Assembly: GCA_041821315.1 (NCBI GenBank) | Contig: JBGUEO010000028.1 | Location: forward strand, 1 to 64,000 | Direction of reading: 5' to 3' | DNA from: DIGJ01 sp041821315 | GTDB taxonomy: Bacteria > Bacillota > Clostridia > Lachnospirales > Lachnospiraceae | DNA: 64,000 nucleotides | Notes under the pieces: model-generated | The model's database searches: none | Told to the model about the DNA's origin: nothing | Seen by the model: the letters and a program-made list of their open reading frames with translations, nothing else | Made by a program: the position numbers and the translations under genes | Part shown: positions 36,968 through 45,541 of the stretch, in pieces | How positions within the stretch are numbered: the stretch's first letter is position 1 | Layout: each line of letters begins with the position of its first letter

Positions 36968-37564
36968 ATGGCAATCGATAGAACTCCAGTCCTTAAAAGA
37001 TGTAGATCTCTTGGTATAGATCCAGTTTTCATGGGACTTGATAAAAAATCAAATCGTTCAAATGCTAGAGCTAACAAGAAAATGAGCGAATATGGCTTAC
37101 AGTTAAGAGAAAAACAGAAAGCTAAATTTATATACGGTGTTTTAGAAAAACCTTTTAGAAATAACTTTGCGAAAGCTCAAAAGGTAAAATATGGTACAAC
37201 AGGTGAAAACTTAATGATTATTCTTGAGTTAAGACTTGACAATGTTATGTATCGTATGGGATATGCTAGAACAAGAAAAGAAGCAAGACAGATTGTTGAT
37301 CATAAGCATGTAATGGTAAATGGAAAATGCATTAATATTCCATCTTATCAGGTAAAAGCAGGCGATACAATTGAAATTAAAGAAAAATGCAAAACGGCTC
37401 AAAGATATAAAGATATTTTAGAAGCAACAGATGCAAAAATTGTACCAGGTTGGTTAGAAGCGAATCATGAAGCACTTAGCGGAGCAGTGAAAGAGATCCC
37501 TACCAGAGATCAAATCGATGTTCCTGTCAATGAAGTGCTTATCGTCGAGTTATATAGTAAATAA
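36968..37564 (+). CDS. rpsD: 30S ribosomal protein S4
   Basis: A 198-residue S4 with the N-terminal region expected to bind 16S rRNA and an S4 RNA-binding domain around RLDNVMYRMGYARTRKEAR. AATAGGAGG precedes the ATG. S4 is a primary assembly protein and in many Firmicutes regulates its own synthesis. After it there is a 129-bp gap before rpoA with an inverted repeat around AATCAATTTGGATT, which may be a regulatory or processing site. Confidence 0.97.
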   Translation: MAIDRTPVLKRCRSLGIDPVFMGLDKKSNRSNARANKKMSEYGLQLREKQKAKFIYGVLEKPFRNNFAKAQKVKYGTTGENLMIILELRLDNVMYRMGYARTRKEARQIVDHKHVMVNGKCINIPSYQVKAGDTIEIKEKCKTAQRYKDILEATDAKIVPGWLEANHEALSGAVKEIPTRDQIDVPVNEVLIVELYSK

Positions 37565-37693
37565 GTTTAAATATATTTTGACTGCGAGAGAATCAATTTG
37601 GATTTCTCTCATAGGCAAAATATATTGCGATTTTCTTCCATGTAATTCAATGATCGCAAATATATAGCATAATCCCAAAAGGAGGGTCCAGTA

Positions 37694-38653
37694 GTGTTTG
37701 ATTTTGAAAAACCAAAAATTGAGATCGCAGAGATTTCTGAAGATAGAAAATACGGACGTTTTGTAGTAGAACCGCTCGAAAGAGGTTACGGTACAACTTT
37801 GGGTAATTCTTTAAGAAGAATTATGCTGTCATCATTGCCTGGTAGCGCTGTTAGTCAAGTAAAGATTGAAGGCGTTGTACATGAATTCAGTGCAATTCCT
37901 GGTGTTAAGGAAGATGTTACAGAAATCATTATGAATATTAAAAGCTTGGCAATTAAGAATACAAGTGAGACAAATGAGCCCAAAACTGCTTATATTGAGT
38001 TTGAAGGCGAAGGTGTTGTAACTGCAGGAGACATTCAGGTTGATCCAGATATAGAGGTTTTAAATCCAGAATTAGTAATTGCTACGTTAAGTGGTGGCTC
38101 CGATTGCAAATTATATATGGAATTGACAATTACAAAAGGAAGAGGATACATCAGTGCAGATAAGAATAAAAATGATGATCTTCCAATTGGTGTAATTTCT
38201 GTTGATTCTATTTATACACCGGTTGAACGAGTTAACTTAACAGTTCAAAATACTCGTGTTGGTCAGATTACTGACTATGATAAACTTACATTGGATGTAT
38301 ATACCAATGGAACCTTAGAACCAGACGAAGCGGTTAGCTTAGCAGCTAAGGTATTAAGCGCTCATTTGAATTCGTTTATTGACCTTTCTGAAAATGCAAA
38401 AACGGCTGAAATCATGGTAGAAAAAGAAGATAATGAAAAGGAAAAAGTTCTTGAAATGAATATTGATGAACTTGAGCTTTCTGTTCGTTCTTATAACTGC
38501 CTAAAGCGAGCTGGCATCAACACAGTTGAAGAATTAACCAATAGAACTTCGGAAGATATGATGAAAGTTCGTAATTTAGGACGTAAATCATTAGAAGAAG
38601 TACTAGCAAAATTGAAAGAATTAGGATTATCACTTAATATTGGTGATGAATAA
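37694..38653 (+). CDS. rpoA: DNA-directed RNA polymerase alpha subunit
   Basis: A 319-residue alpha subunit starting at GTG behind AAAAGGAGGG. The N-terminal domain carries the assembly motif RGYGTTLGNSLRRIMLSSLPG. The C-terminal domain (about 245-315), with LSVRSYNCLKRAGINTVEEL and RNLGRKSLEEV, contacts UP elements and activators. It is followed by rplQ after 28 bp, the normal order for the alpha operon. Confidence 0.98.
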   Translation: MFDFEKPKIEIAEISEDRKYGRFVVEPLERGYGTTLGNSLRRIMLSSLPGSAVSQVKIEGVVHEFSAIPGVKEDVTEIIMNIKSLAIKNTSETNEPKTAYIEFEGEGVVTAGDIQVDPDIEVLNPELVIATLSGGSDCKLYMELTITKGRGYISADKNKNDDLPIGVISVDSIYTPVERVNLTVQNTRVGQITDYDKLTLDVYTNGTLEPDEAVSLAAKVLSAHLNSFIDLSENAKTAEIMVEKEDNEKEKVLEMNIDELELSVRSYNCLKRAGINTVEELTNRTSEDMMKVRNLGRKSLEEVLAKLKELGLSLNIGDE

Positions 38654-38681
38654 ATCATAGAAATCACAGGAGGTAATACAA

Positions 38682-39218
38682 ATGGCCGGATATAGAAAAC
38701 TTGGTAGAACATCAAGCCAGAGAAAAGCATTGCTTCGTAACCAAGTAACCAATTTACTTTACAATGGTAAAATTGTTACAACAGAAGCAAAAGCGAAAGA
38801 AATCCGTAAAATTGCTGAGCATCTAATCGCATTAGCAGTAAGAGAAAAAGATAATTTTGAAACTGTTACTGTTACTGCAAAAGTTGCTCGTAAAGATAAA
38901 GATGGTAAAAGAGTAAAAGAAGTTGTAGATGGTAAAAAAGTTACTGTTTATGATGAAGTTCAAAAAGAAATCAAGAAAGACAGCGCAAGCCGTCTTCATG
39001 CTAGAAGACAAATGAATAAAGTTCTTTATACCATTACAGAAGTTCCAACAGAAGCTGCAGGAAGAAAAAAGAATACAAAATCAGTAGATATTACAGATAC
39101 GTTATTCAATGATATTGCACCTAAGTATGTTGACCGTAACGGTGGTTACACAAGAATCATTAAGATTGGTCAGCGTAAGGGCGATGCAGCAATGGAAGTA
39201 TTGATCGAATTAGTTTAG
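38682..39218 (+). CDS. rplQ: 50S ribosomal protein L17 (long form with insertion)
   Basis: A 178-residue L17. The start GYRKLGRTSSQRKALLRN and the end RNGGYTRIIKIGQRKGDAAM are typical. The protein is about 50-60 residues longer than E. coli or Bacillus L17 because of a charged insertion in the middle (KDKDGKRVKEVVDGKKVTVY and the stretch after it). Long forms of this kind occur in Lachnospiraceae, which supports the taxonomic reading. It is the last gene of the operon and ends before a strong terminator. Confidence 0.96.
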   Translation: MAGYRKLGRTSSQRKALLRNQVTNLLYNGKIVTTEAKAKEIRKIAEHLIALAVREKDNFETVTVTAKVARKDKDGKRVKEVVDGKKVTVYDEVQKEIKKDSASRLHARRQMNKVLYTITEVPTEAAGRKKNTKSVDITDTLFNDIAPKYVDRNGGYTRIIKIGQRKGDAAMEVLIELV

Positions 39219-39244
39219 TCTTGAATAAAATACGTGTATTGAAT

Positions 39245-39285
39245 AAAAGAAGCCATCCAAGTTACTTGGGAAAGGCTTCTTTTTA
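39245..39285 (+). terminator. Terminator of the alpha operon
   Basis: AAAAGAAGCC (39245-39254) pairs perfectly with GGCTTCTTTT (39274-39283), followed by more T residues. It is 27 bases after the rplQ stop codon. Confidence 0.85.
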
Positions 39286-39962
39286 AATTCTGGTTTAACT
39301 GGTTAACGGACGCGGGGAGTTTGGGAAATGACGCAAAAACAGAGGTGGGTATTCATATTCTCGAAGAGAAACATACAGAGCCCAGAAAAATCAAGCGCAT
39401 GAACACTACGCAGAACCTCAAGGCAACGACAATTCACTCGTGTGGGAGTGAATTGTCGTTAGAGTTTCTGCTTCGTATGCTCAAATGACTATTTCCGGGC
39501 TCTGTATGTTTCTCTTCGAGATTTACTTAATCGAACTGTTTTTGCTGACGTTTGAAAAATTTCCGCTATCTATTTCAATCGTCAAGTATATAATTTGTAG
39601 CCCATTCCGTCCTTGAAAAAAGTGACCATTCCCCCCGACAAATTCTATATTTATGGTTATCCCGACCGCGGACTCTCTTAGAAAATCAGCAAAAAAAGAT
39701 GCTCCAATACCTTACAGTTGAATCAAAAGGGGAATGGCTGCTAGAAAATCATTTGAGCATATGTAGTAAAAACTCAATCTAAAATTGGCTCCCCTAAGAG
39801 TCAATTTTAGATATATCTGAGGTTTTACGCAATGCACATGCGCTTGATTTTCTAGCAGCCGTTCCTCTTTTGATTCAACTATATAGCACTTATAAAGCAT
39901 CTGGTTTTGCGTGAATATTCCGAGATTCCCACGTTCGTTGCTCTCCTAAATCAGAATTTAAA
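39282..39962. repeat. Nested 681-bp foldback made of two long hairpins
   Basis: No gene is visible in the 875 bp between rplQ and ecfA1. Hairpin 1 has a perfect 25-bp stem (39359-39383 with 39497-39521) and an inner perfect 15-bp stem (39425-39439 with 39446-39460). Hairpin 2 has a 35-bp stem with two mismatches (39717-39751 with 39845-39879) and an inner stem at 39780-39811. The two hairpins are themselves related in inverted orientation: 39389-39420 matches the complement of 39818-39849, and the outermost 16 bases (39282-39297) match the complement of 39947-39962 with one mismatch. It looks like a repeated non-coding element. Confidence 0.8.
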
Positions 39963-40093
39963 GACTCATTCTTTACATTTTACCCTAAATCAGCTAGAAT
40001 AAGAAAGAATATTTGCGAAAATATAAATTGAAGTACATTTGATGAGAAAAAGGAGCTAATAGATGGAAGCTTCTCAGAAAGAAGGAATCATCC

Positions 40094-40948
40094 ATGTCAA
40101 TGATAAAAGCAAACAAATTAGCATTTGAATATATAAGAAGAGATGAAGAAGGTAATGTAGAAAGTATTAACCGCGCAATTGATGGGGTTGATATTGATGT
40201 AGCGGCGGGGGATTTCGTGGCTATATTGGGACACAATGGGTCGGGTAAATCAACATTAGCAAAACATATTGACGCGATTTTAATGCCAACAGAGGGAAGT
40301 GTATGGGTAGATGGGATGGATATTCAAGATGAGAAAAACTTATGGAATATTCGTCAGACCTCAGGTATGGTATTCCAAAATCCAGACAATCAAATTGTAG
40401 GAAATATTGTTGAAGAGGATGTTGGCTTTGGTCCAGAGAACCTTGGTATTCCAACCGAAGAAATATGGAAGCGGGTGGAAGAGAGTTTAAAGGCGGTCGG
40501 TATGTATGAATACCGGGAACATTCCCCTAATAAACTTTCAGGTGGCCAAAAACAGAGAGTGGCAATTGCTGGTATTATGGCGATGAAGCCAAAATGTATC
40601 GTATTAGATGAACCAACGGCTATGCTTGATCCCAATGGTAGAAAAGAAGTTTTAAAAACAGTAAAAAAACTGAATAAGAAGGAAAATATCACTGTATTAT
40701 TGATTACGCATTATATGGAAGAGGTTATCCATGCGGATAAGGTAATTGTGATGGATAAAGGGAAGGTCGTAATGACGGGAACACCAAGAGAAATTTTTGC
40801 ACAAGTTGATCAGCTAAAGGAATATCGCCTTGATGTTCCGCAGGTAACTTTACTTGCCTATGAACTTAAGAAACAAGGATTGCCACTCTCAAATGGGATA
40901 CTTACAATTGATGAATTGGTAACCGAGCTGTTAAGCCTTAAGAAATAA
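40094..40948 (+). CDS. ecfA1: Energy-coupling factor transporter ATPase, first copy
   Basis: A 284-residue ATPase with Walker A GHNGSGKST, signature LSGGQKQR and Walker B CIVLDEPTAMLDP. Together with ecfA2 and ecfT it forms the shared energizing module that powers vitamin- and metal-binding S components in the membrane. The start has only a modest ribosome site (GAAGGAA). ecfA2 begins 17 bp after the stop. Position after rplQ is the standard location of this module in clostridia. Confidence 0.95.
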   Translation: MSMIKANKLAFEYIRRDEEGNVESINRAIDGVDIDVAAGDFVAILGHNGSGKSTLAKHIDAILMPTEGSVWVDGMDIQDEKNLWNIRQTSGMVFQNPDNQIVGNIVEEDVGFGPENLGIPTEEIWKRVEESLKAVGMYEYREHSPNKLSGGQKQRVAIAGIMAMKPKCIVLDEPTAMLDPNGRKEVLKTVKKLNKKENITVLLITHYMEEVIHADKVIVMDKGKVVMTGTPREIFAQVDQLKEYRLDVPQVTLLAYELKKQGLPLSNGILTIDELVTELLSLKK

Positions 40949-40965
40949 CCAGATGGGAGCAAGCG

Positions 40966-41811
40966 ATGGGAATTATAATAGATAAAGTAAATTATATATA
41001 TAGTGTTGGAACGGCATATGAAAAAAAAGCATTAAAAGATATAAATATAAAAATAGAAGATGGCGAATTTATAGGATTAATTGGACATACAGGGTCTGGA
41101 AAATCTACATTGATACAACACCTAAATGGACTAATTAAGGCTACAAATGGTGCGATTTATTATAATGGAAATGATATATATGATAAAACATATGATATGA
41201 AGAAACTTAGAAGTAAAGTGGGACTTGTATTTCAGTATCCAGAGCATCAGTTATTTGAAACAACTGTAATTAAAGATGTGAAATTTGGTCCTAAAAATCA
41301 AGGACTTCCTTCCTTGGAGATTGATTTGAGATCGTTTGAAGCATTAAAGCAAGTTGGGATTGAAGATGATATGCTGGATGCGTCACCTTTTGAATTATCA
41401 GGTGGGCAAAAGAGAAGAGTTGCAATCGCAGGAGTGCTTGCTATGCAGCCTGAAGTTTTGATTTTAGATGAACCAACAGCAGGACTTGATCCAAGAGGAC
41501 GTGATGAAATTTTGGACTTACTAGCTAAGCTTCATAACGAACGTAAAATTACAATAATTTTAGTTTCACATAGTATGGAGGACGTTGCGAAATATGTGGA
41601 TCGCTTGATTGTAATGAACCATGGGAGCATATTTCTTGATGGGGAGCCAAAACAGGTGTTTTCTTATTATAAAGAACTTGAGAAAATAGGACTTGCAGCA
41701 CCGCAGGTAACCTATGTATTAAATGCACTAAAGGAAAAAGGGTTTCAAATAAATACAGATGCAACAACGGTAGTGGAAGCAGCGGATGAAATTATGCGTT
41801 TTATGAAGTGA
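40966..41811 (+). CDS. ecfA2: Energy-coupling factor transporter ATPase, second copy
   Basis: A 281-residue paralog of the preceding ATPase. Walker A is GHTGSGKST, the signature LSGGQKRR and Walker B LILDEPTAGLDP. The C-terminal 60 residues form the dimerization region typical of Ecf ATPases. It forms the heterodimer with EcfA1 that binds the coupling helices of EcfT. It is followed after 43 bp by ecfT. Confidence 0.95.
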   Translation: MGIIIDKVNYIYSVGTAYEKKALKDINIKIEDGEFIGLIGHTGSGKSTLIQHLNGLIKATNGAIYYNGNDIYDKTYDMKKLRSKVGLVFQYPEHQLFETTVIKDVKFGPKNQGLPSLEIDLRSFEALKQVGIEDDMLDASPFELSGGQKRRVAIAGVLAMQPEVLILDEPTAGLDPRGRDEILDLLAKLHNERKITIILVSHSMEDVAKYVDRLIVMNHGSIFLDGEPKQVFSYYKELEKIGLAAPQVTYVLNALKEKGFQINTDATTVVEAADEIMRFMK

Positions 41812-41854
41812 AGGATATAGACGCTGCACATGCGGCAGATAGGAGTTAGTTTAC

Positions 41855-42661
41855 ATGATAAGAGATATCACAATAGGACAATACTATCCAGCAAACTCTG
41901 TGATTCATCGTTTGGATCCAAGAATAAAGCTTCTTGCAACATTAGTTTATATTATCTCGTTATTTCTATTTAAGAGTGTGATTGGCTATGTGATTGCAGG
42001 GGTCTTTTTGTTTACAGTGATAAAGGTTTCGAAGGTACCATTTACCTATATTGTAAAGGGATTAAAATCAATTGTTATTTTAATGCTGATAACAGTGTGC
42101 TTTAATTTATTTTTAACACCAGGTGAGCCGTTGCTTACATTTTGGGTTTTTGTGATTACAAAAGAAGGTATTGTAACGGCTGTTTTCTTAGGAATACGAC
42201 TTGTATTTTTAATTATAGGTGCATCGCTTATGACATTTACTACAACACCCAATCATTTAACGGATGGCTTGGAACGATTGATGAATCCGCTGAAACGTAT
42301 TCATTTTCCAGTACATGAAATCGCAATGATGATGTCAATTGCTCTTCGATTTATACCTATTTTGCTTGAAGAGACCGATAAAATTATGAAGGCACAAATG
42401 GCAAGAGGTGCTGATTTTGAACATGGTAGTTTGATACAAAAGGCTAAAAATCTGATTCCATTATTGGTTCCACTCTTTATTTCTGCTTTTCGTAGAGCGA
42501 ATGACTTAGCAATGGCAATGGAAGCTAGGTGTTATAGAGGAGGAGAGGGAAGAACAAAGATGAAGCCGTTATCCTATAAACGAAGAGATTGGATTGGACT
42601 TGTGGTAATGACAACGTATTTGGGACTGCTTTTTGTTGTGACAACATATATTAAATTCTAA
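41855..42661 (+). CDS. ecfT: Energy-coupling factor transporter transmembrane protein
   Basis: A 268-residue membrane protein with about six hydrophobic segments. The two Ala-Arg-Gly-type coupling motifs are seen as MARGADFEHGS and MEARCYRGGEGRT. They transmit ATPase movement to the substrate-binding S component. No S component is encoded beside it, so it serves S proteins from elsewhere in the genome. TruA follows after 39 bp. Confidence 0.95.
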   Translation: MIRDITIGQYYPANSVIHRLDPRIKLLATLVYIISLFLFKSVIGYVIAGVFLFTVIKVSKVPFTYIVKGLKSIVILMLITVCFNLFLTPGEPLLTFWVFVITKEGIVTAVFLGIRLVFLIIGASLMTFTTTPNHLTDGLERLMNPLKRIHFPVHEIAMMMSIALRFIPILLEETDKIMKAQMARGADFEHGSLIQKAKNLIPLLVPLFISAFRRANDLAMAMEARCYRGGEGRTKMKPLSYKRRDWIGLVVMTTYLGLLFVVTTYIKF

Positions 42662-42700
42662 AAAGTGGTATGTTCTTAAAACGAAAAAGAGGTAATAGTT

Positions 42701-43468
42701 GTGAAACGAATTAAATTAGTAGTAGCTTACGATGGTACCAATTATTGTGGATGGCAGATCCAGCCAAATGGAATAACAATTGAAGGCGTATTAAATAAAG
42801 AACTTTCAATGCTTCTTGGTGAATCCATTGAAGTAATAGGAGCGAGTAGAACGGATTCAGGTGTGCATGCACTTGGTAATGTGGCAGTTTTTGATACAGC
42901 ATCCAGGATTCCAGGCGAAAAGATGAAATATGCGCTTAATCAAAGGTTACCAGAAGATATCAGAATCCAAGAATCAGAAGAAGTTGACATAAATTTTCAT
43001 CCAAGATATTGCAACAGTCGGAAGACCTATGAATATCGGATTTTGAATCGTGAGATGGAGCTTCCAACGGAGCGTTTTTATGCACACTATACGTACCGAA
43101 AATTGGATGTAGAGGCTATGAAGAAAGCGGCACTCTATATGATTGGTGAGCATGATTTTCAATCGTTTTGTTCAGCGGGAAGTCAGGTAAAAGAAACGGT
43201 TCGCACTATCTATTCTCTGAATGTGGTAGGGGAGGCAGATCTGATTAAACTACGGATTACAGGAAATGGATTTTTGTATAATATGGTACGTATTATTGCA
43301 GGAACTTTGATGGAAGTTGGAACAGGAAGAAGAGAGCCGGAAGAGATAATTAAGATCATAGAGAGTAAGAACCGAGGTATGGCAGGACCAACGGCTCCAG
43401 CAAGAGGACTTCGATTGGTTCGAATTGCATATAGTGACTTTGATAAAGTCGATTTCGAGAAATTTTAG
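42701..43468 (+). CDS. truA: tRNA pseudouridine(38-40) synthase
   Basis: A 255-residue enzyme that isomerizes uridines 38-40 in the anticodon arm of many tRNAs. The catalytic Asp lies in GASRTDSGVHA, and the C-terminal half shows RITGNGFLYNMVR. The GTG start follows AAAGAGGTAA. It lies in the normal position behind ecfT. Length and motifs are normal for the family. Confidence 0.96.
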   Translation: MKRIKLVVAYDGTNYCGWQIQPNGITIEGVLNKELSMLLGESIEVIGASRTDSGVHALGNVAVFDTASRIPGEKMKYALNQRLPEDIRIQESEEVDINFHPRYCNSRKTYEYRILNREMELPTERFYAHYTYRKLDVEAMKKAALYMIGEHDFQSFCSAGSQVKETVRTIYSLNVVGEADLIKLRITGNGFLYNMVRIIAGTLMEVGTGRREPEEIIKIIESKNRGMAGPTAPARGLRLVRIAYSDFDKVDFEKF

Positions 43469-43516
43469 ATAGAGTTTGTTTATAATTAGAAGATATACAA
43501 GAAAGAGGGGATTTGG

Positions 43517-44200
43517 ATGAATATTCTAATGGTAGATGATGATAAAGATCTTTGTGAAGTGACAGCAATGCAACTTCAAATGAATGGTTATTGCGTAGAT
43601 TGTGCTTACGATGGTGAACTAGCCAAATACTATATCAAAGAAGGAATATATGATGTAATACTTCTAGACCGTATGCTTCCGAAACTAGATGGGATGAGTT
43701 TGCTTTCTGAACTGCGACAAAGGGGAGTGATGACACCAATTATTTTATTAACTGCATTAGGTGCGATCTATGATCGCATTGAGGGATTAGATGCGGGAGC
43801 GGATGATTATTTGGTGAAACCATTTGAAGTGGATGAGCTGATTGCAAGAATCCGTGCAATCTTGCGGAGACCGAGAGAGCGACTGGAGATGGAGGGAACC
43901 ACATTTGAAAACTTGGTTTTGCATGGAGATACAGCAACTCTTTCATGTAAAGAGGAGTGTCGAATGCTATCTAAAAAAGAATCTATGTTGATGGATTTTT
44001 TTATGCGAAATGCAAATCAAACATTGTCAAGACAACAAATTTTATCTAGAGTATGGGGTGTAGATTCCAACATTGATGAAGGAAATATTGATAATTATGT
44101 TTACTTTTTACGGCGTCGCTTAAAGGCACTTCCAACTGAAGTGTGCATTACTACAATTCATGGAATTGGGTATCGAATGGAACGAGGTAATTATGTTTAA
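43517..44200 (+). CDS. OmpR/PhoB-type response regulator
   Basis: A 227-residue regulator. The receiver domain has the acidic pocket VDDDKD and the phosphoacceptor Asp in ILLDRMLPKLDG, with the switch Lys in VKPFEVDEL. The C-terminal winged-helix domain (about 130-225) contains LLDFFMRNANQTLSRQQILS-like recognition sequence and ends GIGYRME. The histidine kinase start codon overlaps its end. It inserts, with the next two genes, between truA and rplM. Target genes are unknown; the adjacent lipoprotein is a candidate. Confidence 0.93.
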   Translation: MNILMVDDDKDLCEVTAMQLQMNGYCVDCAYDGELAKYYIKEGIYDVILLDRMLPKLDGMSLLSELRQRGVMTPIILLTALGAIYDRIEGLDAGADDYLVKPFEVDELIARIRAILRRPRERLEMEGTTFENLVLHGDTATLSCKEECRMLSKKESMLMDFFMRNANQTLSRQQILSRVWGVDSNIDEGNIDNYVYFLRRRLKALPTEVCITTIHGIGYRMERGNYV

Positions 44201-45491
44201 TGCATTAAAACGAAAGTTAATACGAACATATACTGCAACCACGGGAGTCATTTTAACGGGAGTCGTTATATTGACTCTTTTTGTTACGGCATGGAGAATG
44301 GAGGATATGTATAAGCAAACGTTTTATAATAATTTTAACGTTATTTCTAGTAAGGTGCAGTTGGATAACACAATCAGTAATCTATGGATTGCCTCTCAGG
44401 AGGATAAAAATCATCTGGTGATTGCTATAGAAGAGAATGCGACCCCTTTAAAACAAATCGGTGCGAAAAAAAATCAGATAATGAAGAAAAAGCAAGTAGA
44501 AAAATTACGAGATTTTGCGAAAAAAGATGGAGTCGATCCTTCCATATGGCCAGTTTCTGTGGAGGAGATACGGAGTAAAGTATATCAATGGAAGGAAGCG
44601 TCTTCTTTTTATTATGGTCAAATCTTAATATTTGCAACGGAATCTGGATACCGAAGTGTGTCACTCGTAGAAAAATTTTCAGATGCAAGAAAAAAACGGA
44701 TCGAAGTTGTAGTCGCTTTTTTACTAATTGCTCTTTTTGGAATTTTCCTATTATATAGTGTAAGTGTCTGGTTTGTTAAAAAATCTGTAAAACCACTGGA
44801 AGAGAATAAAAAAAGACAGGATGAATTTGTCGCTTCTGCCTCGCATGAGCTTCGATCACCACTTACTGTCATAAAAGCCAATCTTTCTTTTATGAAAACA
44901 CAAGAAGAGATGAGTGAGAGGTGCATGGATCAAATCAATAAAGAATGCAGTCGAATGACTTTATTAATTGAAGATATGTTACTTCTTGCATCTACAGAGA
45001 GTGGAAGTTGGAAGGTAGAGATGAATATGGTGGAGGTAGAGCACGTAATGATTGAAACGTTTGAAACATATCTTCCACTATGCAAGGAGAAGGCGATTGC
45101 ACTGGTAATTGATTTAGAGGAAGAAGAAATGAAAAATATGAAGGGAGATAAAAATCGTGTGATGCAAGTGCTTGCCATTCTTATGGATAACGCAATTCGA
45201 TTTTCACAAAAGGGAAGTGAAATTACATTACGAGGAAAACTATTATCGCATGGGAAACGAAAGATACTACTTGAAGTGGAAGACCATGGAATAGGAATTT
45301 TCCCAGAAAGAAGAGAACTTGTGTTTGAACGCTTTTATCAAGAGGATACATCCAGAAGTGATAAAAATCATTTTGGCTTAGGACTTAGTATTGCAAGGCA
45401 ATTAGTAATGTTACAACAGGGTACTATTGTTTGCAAGGAAACAAAAGGTGGCGGAACCACATTTTCACTTGCCTTTTTAGAGATGGATTAG
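44193..45491 (+). CDS. Sensor histidine kinase
   Basis: A 432-residue kinase. The ATG at 44193 with GAGG upstream overlaps the regulator by 8 bases. Two membrane helices (about 12-35 and 170-195) flank an extracellular sensor domain of about 135 residues. The His box is SASHELRSPLTVI, the N-box MDNAIRFS, and the ATP lid region holds EDHGIGI and GLGLSIARQL. It should phosphorylate the regulator encoded just upstream. The signal is unknown. Confidence 0.93.
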   Translation: MFNALKRKLIRTYTATTGVILTGVVILTLFVTAWRMEDMYKQTFYNNFNVISSKVQLDNTISNLWIASQEDKNHLVIAIEENATPLKQIGAKKNQIMKKKQVEKLRDFAKKDGVDPSIWPVSVEEIRSKVYQWKEASSFYYGQILIFATESGYRSVSLVEKFSDARKKRIEVVVAFLLIALFGIFLLYSVSVWFVKKSVKPLEENKKRQDEFVASASHELRSPLTVIKANLSFMKTQEEMSERCMDQINKECSRMTLLIEDMLLLASTESGSWKVEMNMVEVEHVMIETFETYLPLCKEKAIALVIDLEEEEMKNMKGDKNRVMQVLAILMDNAIRFSQKGSEITLRGKLLSHGKRKILLEVEDHGIGIFPERRELVFERFYQEDTSRSDKNHFGLGLSIARQLVMLQQGTIVCKETKGGGTTFSLAFLEMD

Positions 45492-45541
45492 AGATTTGTT
45501 TGTTATTATACTCTAATAGATCAAAAAGGAGGATGAAGAGA

